A stretch of 64,000 bases of DNA from Cristatella mucedo. Its lineage: Eukaryota; Bryozoa; Phylactolaemata; Cristatellidae. Below the pieces are notes generated by a model, which did no database searches, was not told the origin of the DNA, and worked only from the letters and a program-made list of their open reading frames with translations. Positions 1 to 40,850 of the stretch are shown here, piece by piece (the stretch's first letter is position 1; every line of letters starts with the position of its first letter). The translations under genes were made by a program, and so were the position numbers. The DNA lies in NCBI GenBank assembly GCA_009760855.2, contig WPIO01000032.1, positions 781,501 to 845,500 of the forward strand, written 5' to 3'.

Positions 1-92
1 GCAAGCAGTGGTGATAGCCGTAAAGGCTCTTCTGTCGCTACACAAAAAGAGGCTGTTTAATCAGCTAGGATTTGTTTAGGCTCAGCTATCCT
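1..92 (+). mobile_element. SINE-2 copy, 3' part, cut by the window edge
   Basis: Matches the 3' half of the 16010-16190 copy, from the paired block around AGTGGTGATAGCC through GTCGCTACACAAAA to TTTAATCAGCTAGGATTT. The tRNA-like head would lie left of position 1. It sits in the intron after RABGAP1 exon 16. Confidence 0.85.
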
Positions 93-888
93 CCCAGCAA
101 ACGGCAGATGTAAGTCCGGCTAAGGGAATGACCCAAAACAAGCTCTAAGGAGTACAGGGCCTATCCATCAATCGGCGAGTCCATTCTCTGCTTGATCTGT
201 GCATGCAGTCACAATACAAAGCACATAATAGCAAACAAATGGCAATTGTTGCAACACAGTGTCACATAAATGGTCTCTCAGTAAATATGAACAGGACAGC
301 AGTGCAGAGGCTGAATCTCTGTCACTAATTGAGAAGCTGCATAGCTGAGAGGAGGTGCAGTAAAGATGCCGACTAGCAAGCAGGGTTTACGATCACTCGC
401 AGGCCTCAGTGCCAAGACCTCGACATAGGCTCTTTCTCTCTTAGCATAAGACACAGTATACACTGAAATTTTACAGAAAGGAGTCTGATTACCGAACAAG
501 CTATGGAGGGCCTTCGGGTGACGATACACCATCTGCAAGTTGCACGCAGGCCGGCCCAAAATGTGCCAAAGCTCCTTCGAGCATCCGTGGAAGTGCTAGG
601 GCATGGACATTTTTAGGACAGACTACTGGTTTAACTTGGTTGCTCCTTTCACTTTATTTAGCATTAAACCAACAAGCAAAAGAGTACAGCAGCTAAAGCC
701 GGATGCAGAGGTACCAGAGTGGCTGGTGTATGCCGGGAAGTACAGAAAGAGCCATGCCCATAGCCACCACAAGACACACTAGTCCATTCATTGCTGCTAT
801 CTGCCCAGGGTGTTCCTGAGGGGGCTGCTATGTAGTGGGACTCACAAGCTTTAGTCAGTCGCTGGCAAAGAATGCGCAGGCAAGCTAC
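93..888. other. Intron 16 (partial), no further feature seen
   Basis: Non-coding sequence between the SINE-2 remnant and exon 16. No reading frame here resembles the missing coiled coil of RABGAP1, and I see no repeat shared with the rest of the window. Confidence 0.5.
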
Positions 889-29336
<28,448 letters not shown>

Positions 29337-29760
29337 TGCCCCCAGGCTGAAGCTTTTACCATTTGGAGCTCAGTGTACGCCGCTGAACACCTGCATTTAG
29401 GATCCAAAAAATAAATAAATCGGCCATTCCACGTGGCACGCATGCAGATGCCATTAACGATCGATTTCAGAAGCTTCCATCGATGCTTCGATAGCTTTGC
29501 GGTATGCCATGCTAGGGAAGGACTTTGCACCGCAGCTGTAACCGCGCACTCAGCGTATGTCGCTGCGTCGCGCACGCTCCAGCGCCCTCTAGCGGCTGAG
29601 TCTCGCAACTGTTCGGCTCAAGTGCCGCTTGCGTTAAAGCCTGCAGGCTGAGTAGGCAGTCGGGCAGGCCAAGTCGCGTTCGGGCAGGCCTGGTGGCGAT
29701 CGTCGAGGTGACGGGTCAGGCGAGAAACCGCGGAGAAAACAGAAAGCACTAGCAGAGTGT
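29337..29760 (-). promoter_or_regulatory. RABGAP1: Putative RABGAP1 5' UTR and CpG-rich promoter region
   Basis: The DNA just right of the start codon is visibly CpG-rich, mainly about 29500-29760, unlike the flanking AT-rich DNA. No clear TATA box is placed for the minus strand. An out-of-frame ATG shortly upstream of the start could act as a uORF if transcribed. The transcription start and any upstream UTR intron are not determinable here. Confidence 0.45.
29582..29591 (-). promoter_or_regulatory. CTCF-core-like motif
   Basis: The minus strand reads TAGAGGGCGC, which fits the CTCF core consensus YAGRKGGCGC used in insects and close to the vertebrate core. It sits about 250 bp upstream of the start codon in the CpG-rich stretch. 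A 10-base match alone is weak evidence. Confidence 0.25.
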
Positions 29761-30280
29761 TAGCGGCCGCTATTGAAAATATGCACCCAACCCTTGGAGA
29801 AACGCAGGCCTACTTTAAGGAGCGGCTCATCAACTGGATAGTCCACCGCAGCCTTTTCAGATGGGCGTTAGGAGATGGTATCGTGCGTGCACGCGCCAAC
29901 GCTACGAACGCCATTCCGCTTGTTATGTGGTGCTGATTTAGAAGCAAAATCGATGGCATTCTTTGTGGTAATGTTCACGCTATCCGGGCTCGCGTGAGGG
30001 AAAGAATCGGGGCGACGCTTGAATACTTACGCATAGGGCCGTGGAGTTCCGGCGGAAGTGAACGAGGCCTTCAGTTTAGCAGCCGCTGATGGTGCCAGTT
30101 GCTTTCCTTCTAAGTATATCCACTACAGGCGTGCAATCTACCGGAGTAGGAAATCCAAGCTTTTTCAATTTATTTTTAAAGACTTAATTTTAACTCGAAC
30201 TTGGCGTTTGCTCTGGTGCGGGGTGGCCCTGCGCCGGAACAGGCTTCGCCTGCGTCCCGCCCTGGTGCTTCCCAGTGAGA
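29761..30280. other. CpG-rich flank, no gene recognised
   Basis: CpG-rich sequence on the far side of the RABGAP1 promoter. A 51-codon plus-strand ORF starts at 29781 and a 76-codon one at 30058. Neither resembles a known protein. A divergent transcript is possible but unsupported. Confidence 0.35.
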
Positions 30281-30284
30281 CCAC

Positions 30285-30740
30285 GTAATGTAATATATCT
30301 CCGTCTGTAACTCCACAAAGTCATAAAGACCACGTGGGTGTTCGCAGGAGAGTCTAAGCAGCTCTCGGTACGCATTCGGTAGCCAACAGACTTTGTCTCA
30401 CGCAATAAAGAGAAAGTGGGCAGCATAGCAGAGTCAGGAGAGCAGGTGAGATAGTGAGTAGCATGGAAGTAGCAGATCAGAACCACTGAAAAGGATGAGC
30501 CACAGTCAGCAGCAGGAGATTAGTTGTCGTTGCGTAAGAATTTCGGAAGCGAGTTCCGCAGTCTAGGACGTGCAGAGCTAAAGCTTCTGTCGCCAACGGT
30601 CTTTAAGTGGAGGAACGGAACAGCTAATTTATTGTCCACACAGGACCTGAGGTCGCGAAGAAGCTAAAACTGGTGCAGAAGTTCAGCTAGGTACGAAGGA
30701 GCCAAGCCATGGCGGGCCTTATGGGTCAGCGTAAGAAATT
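30285..30740 (-). mobile_element. LINE-A 3' fragment
   Basis: Minus strand, longer than most copies: 3' UTR with ACTTTGTGGAGTTACAGACG, the MLPTFSLLRETKSVGYRM block, WNS region, NKLAVPFLHLKTVGD-like block and the AELLHQF / APS region, ending near 30740. Some stops. Confidence 0.87.
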
Positions 30741-33700
30741 TTCTCTCATTTCTACGACCTAATAGAGTTGCATTTAGCTGTGCTTCTTGCTGAGCTGGCG
30801 AACGTACATGGATTTGTTATCCACCCCGTTTGGTTTCAAATGTAATTTGTCTCTTGATGCTCATTATAGCAGCGCAGGCTGTCAAGGACGAAATCGATAA
30901 AATTATAACTCCCTTATCCTGGAGTATGCAGAGAAAGGATACCCCGGGATATTTTAGCGAAGCTTAGTACTGATGTCCAAACCCACTGAAAACTTGTTTA
31001 CACTGGTTGGTGCTTAACACAGGCAGTTATTTTATCCACTATGAAAGCCAAACTTATCCGACGTTGCCGTTACTAAATGTCGCTGCCTCAGAAAACCGTG
31101 CTTTTTAGTTGTGACGTTGGAGGTGTGGCCAATTGTCAGCTGAAAGGTAGGAAATGCCGGTTAAGCGAGAAGCGGTGTTTGGAGTACATTTCAGAGACAC
31201 TCGAAGTTGCCTCAGTTTCAGTTGTTTCAGTGTCTGTGTAGAAGGACTGAGGTAATAGTGGAGGAATTTCTAGAGAAGCTACTACATATGCTGGCACAAA
31301 CATGTCGTGCAGTAGTGTAGCTGGACTACATCAGCGGGAGTCAACCGACTGATACGTGTATGTCGTTGTAGTCGCGGAGAGGAAACTAAAATAATTCTGC
31401 TCCATCAACGGGCGTCAATTGAGGACGGGATTGTTGACCAATAAACTAAGGACGAAATTACTGGGTGCTAAGGACCCGATTATCAATGCCCGGTTAGCTT
31501 CTCAGAAATTTCTGGCGAGCAGCGACTAGATATTCCACGTCTATTTTAAGGTGGGCAAAAGTCGGTGAATTTATTGTAGCCGAACAGCCAATCTAACGAG
31601 AATACCTTGCAACAAAAGAGCTATGAAGAACTGCTCATACTCATATCTGAAAAATTGTGCGTTCCAGCGATAAAGGTCTGTGTTTCTAGATATCCATTAA
31701 TGCATTATGGAACTGAGTAACTCTCAACAAGCTTCACGGGTATCCTTAATAGGGACAAGGACCAATTGCAGGGCCTATGTCCGCGACAAAGGAATTTATT
31801 GCATTCAAAACTGAAACAACGGAATGGCGAAAATAGAGATTTTCTGAGTGACTGGTACCCCAGTTTACTCATTACTATCCACATACCATCGTAGCCTCGG
31901 GTCACCACTGGGTCACCAGTGGGTCACCATTGGGTAACTGAGTCACCATTTTTGCAAGCTATCGTAGGTGTTGATTTGGCCGAATAAATCTATGACTTAA
32001 TATAACAGTTCGCCCATATCGAGTGGCCGGGGCGTCCGTTTGATTGAAATGGCATGGCAAGCTCGCTGGTAATGGTAAAGTCACTGAAAAAACTCTGGCC
32101 ATCAGGCGGCAGGGATTGGACCAGGACCTGAGGACATCGGCAAGCACGCCGGATCCCCCGGCCTACATGTCGCCGTAACCGACAATTACGATAGCAATGG
32201 GCACCTCACTGTCTCGTTTCCCAGCTGTGAATTCACTTCGAGATACCGATAATCAGACCTTGGATGTAGCTTGATTAACCACAGGCTTGTATATGTCGCG
32301 GGACCTTCAGTCGTAGTTACGGAGTATACCGCTAAGCATCCCCAAGGTACTTTAAAGCATTACAATGAAGAGCAGGTAAGATAGTAGCCCCCTTGCCTAG
32401 AAGCAGAAGAGCCTTGATGGGTTTCTCTCTTTGTGAAGAGGGCCGTGCAGTATCACCTACAGCAGGACTCAAGTCCAATTGCAAGTACCTTACCGCTTTA
32501 CGAAGGTGTAGCTTTGTTTTAGAAAATTAATCGTATCATAATCCTAAGTTGAGTCAATTTTCTCTGAAATAAGAAAATAGTCACACTGGGAGCCCGGTAA
32601 GGTAAAGAGTTGAGTTATTAAGCATGATGGCGAGGTGAGAGTCTGACTGATGTGCAGACGGCTTAATTTCGACCGTGCTCATTTTCTCCATCTGGTTAAA
32701 GTGAACTAATACGATGAATGAAGTCAATCGAAAATTGAAGTGACACTGGACATTGTATTTAATATTGAAGTAATGAATTAATCTCGATGATACCAAATAA
32801 CGTACTCTACACGAGTAAGGCTTGTACCAGTGCGTTCAGACCTCAACGCGGCCAATTCGGCAACGACTACTACTACCGCTCCAAAAATGCTTCAGATTCA
32901 CCAGCATCCAAAAAAGACGCGATATTCTTGGCCACCACCTACTGTCATGTGCATTATTAAATGAACTTATTATTTGCCTAGAATAGTCGTGTGAAATTGA
33001 GCCACTGATTTGTGTTAATCCAATACTGATATACACGCGTGGTTATTAAATAACTGTATATATTACCCGGTGTTAGCCGACGTTACTAAGGCTACCTGCT
33101 GCATGGATCCGAGTTTGTGAACATAAGGATAGTTGCAGCAGAGAGTGTGCTCTTTTTTGGTGTTTATTACTTAGCTTTTGCTCGTGTTCATGCTATCCCG
33201 TTAACAGTTGGTTTACCAAATGTTCTCCAAGTGTATGCCATCTCGAACAGTTGTAAGTTACAGCAACAGAGTGTCTATTTGCTCAGAATGTGTGATAACT
33301 GCAGTTTGTAAATAAATGTGAATCCAAGGCACCAGTACAGTGGAGTGTGTTGTGCATCATACCGAAAGCCTGAGTGATTTTTTTATGCATTCAACAGATC
33401 AAGACTTTTATTTTACTCAGCTGAGAGAAAGTGAGAAGACTAACGGTATTAGCAAAACAATTTCGGAAGTTTGTGGCCAAGAAATGCAAGCGAAAGACGG
33501 CTTGAGTAGACCTGAAGAAGTAGGCTGCAGTAGACAGGTATTCATTCGTCATTCTGGTAAGGAGTTACACAGCCTAGGGGGCCTCTGAGAAAAGGTATCA
33601 GCCGTCAGCAAGGTGTAAGCAAAATAAGTTATTACTGTCCTGAAAGGAGAAAAGGCGCCAGAGGATAAATAAAGCGGTTCGAGTTCGCCGGAAGAGTCTG

Positions 33701-33889
33701 CCAAGTCGGCTTTGTAGCTCAGCATTGGAATGTAGCTCGAACTGTCAGATGGAACGAATGGTAGCGCAGCTCATCTGGTAAAGAGAACTACATTTGAATG
33801 CATTTCTCGGTTTAAAAAAATGCAGCGGTTTTATTTAGCACTCTCGCGTTTAGGTGATTCTACGATAGTCTACCGCAGAAAGAGAGAGT
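30741..33889. other. Intergenic DNA, no gene recognised
   Basis: AT-richer DNA with only short ORFs (longest about 82 codons), none of which I recognise. A short tandem array sits at 31908-31951. No LINE or SINE family of this window is visible. Confidence 0.45.
31908..31951. repeat. Short tandem array, TGGGTCACC-type units
   Basis: About four imperfect units of 11-13 bp built on TGGGTCACC (ACTGGGTCACCAGTGGGTCA is typical). The centre is also palindromic (CACTGGGTCACCAGTG is near-symmetric). Confidence 0.8.
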
Positions 33890-33985
33890 ACAAGTAATGC
33901 TTTATGTACAGCATCTGTAAAGTGTCTAGAGAGAGACTCAGTTCTCTGATGGTGCTATAAAAATGTATTATTATTATTATTTTTA
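33890..33985 (+). mobile_element. LINE-B-like 3' tail remnant
   Basis: CAGCATCTGTAAAGTGTCTA, GAGACTCAGTTCTCTGATGG, TGCTATAAAAATGTATTATT and an ATT run. Only the terminal hairpin and tail are present. About 100 bp to the left, GGTAGCGCAGCTCATCTGG vaguely recalls an A box, so it could instead be a SINE. Confidence 0.6.
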
Positions 33986-35265
33986 TTATTACTACAAGAT
34001 GGATTAAGAGAGTGAGAGAGACAGAGATGGAGGCAGAGATATAGAGTTAGATCGAAAGAAATAGAGAGATCCAATGAAGGAGCAAGATCAATAGCCAGGC
34101 GTTACGATGGCTGGCACGTCGTCATGGCACAGAAAAGGGTAAAAGTAGTGGCTGCACTAATGACTTATGAAAAGCATCTGAGAAACAACAGATTCTAACC
34201 AAGAGACCGTCCGAAATTACGAGCAATCAAACGTGGTCTTACGGCATCGACAGCGATTGAGATTTCTATCTGCTCTATTTGCAGAGGTGCAATTCGATGC
34301 ACGTATATCGATGTACGTTCAGAGTATTTGTACTTATTCCAGGTTGTTGGACGTCATTCCGAAGCAAATGCATACCTGATGGGAGCTAACTTCATCAAAT
34401 GGCCGCAGCTTATCGTGAGTGTTTGACTTTCAGTATGCTGCAGAAGAATGATCATGCCGAAATTAGCCGTACAGAAGGCTGTAGCTACTATAGGAACAGT
34501 GCTGCCATGTCTTTCCCAGAAAATGACATAGGAAAGGGAATGAGCATAGATTGTTTGAAATTTTCTTGGAATTTGGATTAAGTCCAATCGAAGAACGTGA
34601 ATTTGTAGGAATTGCTCATTTCTCATCCCGCGTGCTTTTCGCGATTACCTGTGTATCATTCAGTGCATGCTACTTAAGAAACCTCTGGCCCAGAGGGTCT
34701 ACTCGCGCGTTTGTTTGTTCATCTAAGCTTGATAGTTGAGTGCTTTTGCACAAATTTCTAAGCTCCATGACGTGTATGTCATCGACGCTCGGTTATTGCT
34801 CCTCTAGCGGCGACTTATAAAGCATCTGGACGGAGAATGGTTAGCACTATTTTATTTATTTGTTTTATTTTATTTAGTTTGTCTGAGTTGTAGTAAAGGT
34901 TGAAATAACAAGTGCAGTTAATTAAAAGGCTTTATTTATGTAGTTTCAAATACGTCTTAGCGGTTATCACCCTACTTGCTGGGGGCAAAGTAGGACTGTT
35001 TTCCAGACGGCTCAAACCCGAAATAATAATCAGGACTTTCGAGCAGCTTACCCTCAGGATGTGACCCAAGGGAATAAAACCTCGAAGCTTAAGCTCGATG
35101 ATCGAAAAGAAGGACGGAAATTTCGGTTGTAGTGTGTATTATATAGGAGATGCACAGGCCTCCACGAGACTGAAAGATGACGGATAATTGAATAAGTACG
35201 AGAAGACACAGGCAGATTGATAATCTCAAAAGCTATAGAAACAAGTGAAAGAGAATGATTAAGAG
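33986..35265. other. Intergenic DNA, no feature seen
   Basis: No recognisable coding region, repeat family or RNA gene. Short ORFs at 34354-34739 on both strands are unremarkable. Confidence 0.45.
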
Positions 35266-35287
35266 AGATCGAGAGAGAGATAGATAA

Positions 35288-35325
<38 letters not shown>

Positions 35326-35330
35326 GGATG

Positions 35331-35400
<70 letters not shown>

Positions 35401-35483
35401 GATATAGAGAGAGAGCTGTAGAGAGAGAGAGATGAAGAGAGAGAGAGAGGAAGAGAGAGGAAGAGAGAGAGAGAGAGAGAGAG
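35266..35483. repeat. (GATA)n and (GA)n compound microsatellite
   Basis: About 30 units of GATA (35278-35400, with a few point changes) followed by a GA-rich run to 35483. Minus-strand translation gives spurious Ser-Ile-Tyr-Leu repeats. Confidence 0.97.
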
Positions 35484-38229
35484 TTACGTAAATGAAGTTG
35501 TGAGTTGCAAAATAATTGTGAGTTGCAAAATAGCATGCAGTTTGAAATGAATATTCAATTCCATGAAATATTCTCAACAGAATAGCAAAATTTGGTCTTT
35601 GGTCAAGGTTCCATCTACAATTAAGTGGGATCTACCCGCAATAACTGTCTCTTCAGGTCAAAGCTGGAATGCATCCTGCCAATTGACCAGCGGTCTAAAG
35701 CTGCAGCGTTGTTTCGATATCCTCAATACTGACCATGTCCTACCTTACAAACCAACTTCCGGCCAATGACATCCCGTAGAGATATACATTGATGTATCTT
35801 CATTCGACTGGCATTGCCCAACAGTGCCGTACACTTGCATGCCAAAAACATATGCTACAAGCCAGTGGAATGTTTTTAACCCTTACTGATCCTAGGAGCC
35901 ATAAACGTGCGACAGCAGTACTGCTACATACATTCTAAGGTAGTGTAAAGTGGTCGCACTTCATGACCAAGACGATGGGTTTTCGCTCTACAGAATACAC
36001 TACTGGATTTTGCACAAATGTGCTTCCCTAGTAAAACAAACGAAACAACTGAGTAGATCGCCAAGCGATAACCACAAGATTGCGAGGACGCTTTGGAGCG
36101 GCCATAATTATTCACGGAAAAATAGGTGAGCCTAGACACCCTGAAGCCTGAAGCTCTCTCGCATTTGTCAGCTCATTTATGGGTTGGGCTGGTTGGATTA
36201 CAAAGAGGCTGATGCGGCCGATGCTATATATCTACGGCAGCTAGCCGGAGCAGACGCGTGGGCAGACGAGGGACCATGATCGCCCTGAAGGCGGCTTCGG
36301 ATACGCAGAGATGACGCCGAGAGGGCTGCTCGTTTATCCTCTCGCTGGATGCCAGCCAGCGGCTCCCCGGATGTGACTTCCGGACTTGCAGAGCTACCGA
36401 GCTGACAGAGTGGCCCTTCAGGTTTGACGGGATGGCTGGGCGCACGCATCGATCATTGCCTAGCGTTACAAGTAGGGTAAAAGCAGCCAGTGATCCGTTT
36501 GCCGCCGTGAAAACCAAGGGGTTACGTAAGCAGCTCGCTCCTACACTGGCGTCTGCGATGCGTCAGGCTCTCCAGAAATGAACCATACCAATCTTTCGTT
36601 GACGGAGCGAAAGAGCAGTTCAGAGAGGCGAACTTTCGGCTTCAAGCTAATTAAGAATGCTCATTTTTTGGCATTGACTGGCTCGCCCGTTTTCTCGGCA
36701 CAGAGCCAAGAGAGCCAACCAGGCCGCTCACCTGCAGCGTCTCTAATGTGGCCCTTTTTGGTTATTAGATTGAGTTTCAACGCTTCCCAGTGGCGCGCCA
36801 TGAGAGCGGCTCTTCGAAAGGGAAGTGAACCCAGCTCTTTCGCGAGAGGCCAGAGGAGCCATTGCAAGCGTGTGTCATATGCGGCATGCGTACTGGGCAC
36901 TTTTGTCTCGAAAAGACTACTATCCGAGTGGGTAAATATTCGCATGTGGCGAGGACGAAAGAGGTCTGCACAGAGTTTTGGCTCGCTATGTCTTCGGGTA
37001 GCTCTCTCACTGAACTCCGAGTGGTTCAGGCATTAAGCTAGCCTGCAGGGATGTGGTATTCCTAGATAACTATATAAGATTGAGGTAAACATTTCGACCA
37101 ACAAATAAAGCAAGAAGCTTCGTGAAATTTTTTTGATTTACGTGAAGCCAAGTGCGATCCTGTAGCGAGAGAGTGACCGTGTGCTCCATCTAGTAGGGTT
37201 GCTCAGTTGGAAAGACCCATCGCCGGCCTCATTAAAGTGAACTTTCAGGAAGCGACCTTATCAGCTCCTGAGCCAAGTCTGCCCACTTTCAGCATCGCCC
37301 AAGGCACAAATCTGTGCATGCTCAGAAAATAATACTACATTGAAATTTGTGCTTGCATTTGCGATGTCTCGTTTCAACTTCTGTAACTCAAAACTTGCAA
37401 GTCATACGCATCTGGGCAATAAGGCATTCACAATTGCTGTCAAAGTCTGCATTTTTTATTTTTTCATTTCAATTTCACGTTCCCTGAACCGTCTTTTCCT
37501 AGTATTGACTAATTAAATCATGCATTTCTTCAACTCAAATGACCTCCATGTGCCAAATTTTGCTTGTTTCCTAATTTATTTTCCAACCTGACTTACATGC
37601 TTAGCCTCACTTATTATTAATACACGTTTGGCCAAAATTTTCCCAGCATCCTTACATTTTCTCTGCTCTTACTATTACCAAATTATGTATAGAGAGTCTA
37701 ATTTAAATCTCAGCTTATCTGCTGTATATCTGTAGGGATATGCATCTTTGGTATCAACCAAAGTTAATGAGTCGCAAAATCTTTACAAACTTGTTATTTA
37801 AACTGCTCGAAAAATAGTCCTTGCTATTTCTGGTCGATCCTTCGGGTGACCTGCCCGAAATTGTTAAGCAATAAGTTGCCGTTGTTTTTGAAAAAATTAG
37901 CGTCTCTGAATAAGATAGATATGTAATCTTGTAGATATTATTGACTGTGTATTACTGATGCTAAACCAGCTAAGAAGGCTAGACACCGACATAAAGAGCC
38001 TGTACAAGGTTCAGTATTAACTCTCAGGTGACTTTCAAACGAGGTTTGCAATAGGTCTGACTAAACCATTAAACTTTTCTTTGCTAAAACCTAGTGCTGT
38101 TTCCTGAAGAATAAGGTGCACAATGAAATGAACAATACAATAAGATGATGGTCAACCGTAATGGATGATGAAATTGCATCAAAATCAGTACCTTTCCTGA
38201 CGGTAGCTATTGTAGCTTTCTAGCCCGCC
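35484..38229. other. Intergenic DNA with a GC-richer block at 36180-37060
   Basis: Mostly AT-rich, but about 36180-37060 is clearly GC-richer and open in several frames, including a 152-codon plus-strand ORF at 36578-37036. None resembles a known protein. At its right edge CTATATAAG (about 37067) and AATAAA (about 37103) are seen, which could be chance or LTR-like signals. Confidence 0.35.
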
Positions 38230-38700
38230 TTATTCAATCATCTTCGGCAGTTCGTTGACCGAATCAAAGAGTCCATATGCAAGGTTATATCCTCCCCAAT
38301 GATTTTAGTGATCGGGCGTTCAGTAGGAGTGCCGAAAATTTGGAACTTGCACCTGGCTTCTGTCACTTACTACCACTGGCCTTGCATCGTTTAAGTCTCA
38401 GCTACAGATGCACACGGCCCGTTCAGCTTTCCCCGAGTTCCAGTGTAGTTGTTTTTATCTGATTTACTCTTGTACGCTTGTCTGTACGTGATTCAGCGCA
38501 TTCTACTACAACAGGTCATACAGATCTGCGACCACGAGTGTATTTTTGTGCCGTTTTGCGTGATTGTTTAAGCACAACACCTTGCTTGCCATTAACTCCT
38601 GCGTTTTTTCTTCTCTTGCAGTAAGCAGTAAAGCGCCTGGATGGAGATTAAATTCGCTTATGGTGCTGTGCAAAAACCTATTGAAATTACTATTATAATT
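38230..38700 (+). mobile_element. L2-like LINE fragment (minor family), ORF end and tail
   Basis: An out-of-frame but recognisable DRAFS-SAPKIWN ... FKSQLQMH ending, typical of the L2-clade C-terminus, then a 3' UTR and AGTAAAGCGCCTGGATGGAG, ATTAAATTCGCTTATGGTGC. It differs from LINE-B in detail. Confidence 0.6.
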
Positions 38701-39021
38701 GAATTTACGTGCTTTCTCTGCCTTAATGTTTGACTGTGACTTTTGCTCGGAGTTTCTTATCCCTTTGTCTAAAAACACGACTGCCTGTTGCCCAAAGCTG
38801 TGCTCTTTATAAGACACCTAGATTTAATTTATTAATAAATAGCAAATGCATCAAATCGTCCGTTAGACTCATCTTCATTCCCAGCATTTCAATAAGGCTG
38901 TAGTAAGGCTACTACGACATCACAAAAACTGCTGTCTTGACGAAATTTAAAAAGAAGCCAAAATGCATCGGTTTCTCACAGAGTTTGGTGTATCCTTATA
39001 ATTTTTCCAATGAAGGCTTGT

Positions 39022-39232
39022 GCGTGTTTACACGGTGCATGTTGCCACTAACCATATTTGTGGATGTGAAAACTGTGCATATAACCAACCCAAACTATGT
39101 TATGCTTCTTGATATGTCAATGTTACCATTAACAGTGTGATCATGCTTCCCTTACAGCAAATTTAAAGAGGGGTGAAAGAGATTAAGATCTCTGAATTTG
39201 TCATAAAATTGTATTATTATTATTACTCACTA
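39022..39232 (+). mobile_element. LINE-B 3' UTR and tail
   Basis: GGTGCATGTTGCCACTAACC, a second partial block near GTTACCATTAACAGTG, TTACAGCAAATTTAAAGAGG, GAGATTAAGATCTCTGAA and an ATT run. Plus strand. No coding part. Confidence 0.78.
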
Positions 39233-40379
39233 ATACGTCGGCAATAGTGAGGAAAACTTATTCAGCTTCCATCTTTCTCCATGCTGCCTTTCCTACTTAA
39301 GAAACTAGAACAAATTATGAAGACAATTTAAAACTTTAATATCAAATCTTTAAACTAGGAACGCAAGTTACAGTTTGATTTTGCACTAATCGCTCCAGAG
39401 TCAGCACTGCAGTAAGTAAATAACGACCTGTTGAGGAGTTGTACTTAGGTACAACCTATCAGCTAGATCGACCGATCTCTATGCAGAATAACCCATCATT
39501 ACTCCAGAGGCTGTCCTTCTTGAGCACTTTTCATTTTGCCATGGCATAGCAAGCACTGGGATAAAATTATCTCATCCCTGTGGGGGGATTTCAGTACGCA
39601 GATATCGAGTTCAATTAATCATTCATTTAAATTTAGCATTTAATGCCTTTCCTGCTCGAGAGAACCGTTTTAGGGCCTTCTAATTTCACAGTATATATTT
39701 TCTTTGTCTTTTCAAAGCAATTTCTAAGAAAAATATATGCCTTTCTTTTATGCTAAGGCTGCCAAACTGTACTCGTGCTTTAATAGTTACCTGATTTTGG
39801 TAGATCAAACTTCCTCATCTACCTTGTTTGCCTAAAGTACTGATATTTAAACTTGGATTGCAGCAAACATCCTGAAATGGAATAATTTTATAACCAGCAA
39901 GCTGACTGCGTGAAAACACAGTATTGACAAGAAATTCACAAGCACTTCATTGAAATTGTTTTGGCATTGCTATCTCCTCAAGGTACAGCATACAATCTTG
40001 ATATCCTTCCAAATGAATTGTCACTTGTTGAGCACATCGGATGCCCTGCAAAGTTTGCCTACTCTTACCTCAGAGACGTTACACAATTTCAGGCTTCTAT
40101 ATTTAATGACATCGTAGGCAAGAGGATAACTGCCTTCATGAAACCTCGATGACATCTTTGTAACTAAAACTCTTCAGTGCACACCTTGGCAAAGAGGCTT
40201 ATCTGTCATGAACGGCACCTTTGCCATACAACACAGCTTCAAACTAGTGTGCGTGTGCTCGGGATTAAACAGCCTGTCGAATTAATTGTTTTCACACATA
40301 CCTGTAGGCATATTTAATATCTTATTTCGGAATATATATCTAAAACCTTACTAACCAGGCCTCCCATGATAAATACCAT
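39233..40379. other. Intergenic AT-rich DNA, nothing recognised
   Basis: No coding similarity. A 63-codon plus-strand ORF at 39961-40152 is unassigned. Confidence 0.45.
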
Positions 40380-40690
40380 TTAGAATAATCTTTCAGTTTC
40401 ATTTCCGATGCCCGGAACTCACTACCGACTGCCATCACTTTATTCCCGATTAGACAAAATTTGAAAGTAGCTAAAGACCGCCTTTTTCTCACAGCATGTT
40501 TTCCTTCTTCGTGAATATTTCAATTGTCTGTCATGCGTCATATTTTGTTTGACCAAAAATCGGCTAGCTATCTTTCTGACCTTTTTAAATTTCCATGTTA
40601 GAAATTTAATTATTACATGGTGTAACTGCGAAATCACACTACTGTCAGAGCTTGATTGGCTACCTGTAAGCAATTTCCACCTTAGGATGG
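40380..40690 (+). mobile_element. Two small L2-like LINE ORF scraps
   Basis: About 40395-40520 reads DARNSLPTAIT ... KDRLFLTACF, like the C-terminal WNSLP ... LKTHLF block. About 40620-40690 reads ITLLSELDWLPVSNFHLRM, like the HWLPV block. Their order is the reverse of the normal element, so these are separate or shuffled pieces. Confidence 0.5.
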
Positions 40691-40691
40691 C

Positions 40692-40806
40692 CGATATGTT
40701 ACGGTGCTCTCCTTTAATGACGAAGGTCATAGGCTCGAACCCTAGGACATATTTAAACCCCCTCCCGACTGAGATTAAGTTATCTTAAGAGCTATTCAAA
40801 TGAATT

Positions 40807-40812
<6 letters not shown>
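40692..40812 (+). mobile_element. SINE-1 copy, degenerate
   Basis: GACGAAGGTCATAGGCTCGA (B-box region GGCTCGAACCC), ACTGAGATTAAGTTATCTTA and GAGCTATTCAAATGAATTAT. It runs into a TA repeat. Confidence 0.75.
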
Positions 40813-40843
<31 letters not shown>

Positions 40844-40850
40844 TATACGT
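40805..40850. repeat. (TA)n microsatellite at a SINE-1 end
   Basis: About 20 AT/TA dinucleotides with two CATA interruptions. It probably expanded from the AATTATA terminus of the adjoining SINE-1. Confidence 0.92.

Noticed and set aside
29781-29936. 51-codon plus-strand ORF in the CpG-rich flank, as a possible divergent first exon
   Set aside because: No recognisable protein and no second exon could be found; too short to support.
33058-33350. Solo LTR candidate starting TGTATATATTACCC with an AATAAA further on
   Set aside because: No second copy, no clear terminal inverted TG/CA pair and no flanking duplication could be identified.
35266-35483. CRISPR-like or other spaced array
   Set aside because: All tandem arrays in the window are simple microsatellites or minisatellites without unique spacers, in a eukaryotic genome.
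35054-35577. ORFs of 160 and 114 codons with Ser-Ile-Tyr-Leu repeats
   Set aside because: They read through the GATA/GA microsatellite. No other coding evidence.
36578-37036. 152-codon plus-strand ORF
   Set aside because: No similarity recognised and other frames are also open, so I list the region as a curiosity and not as a gene.
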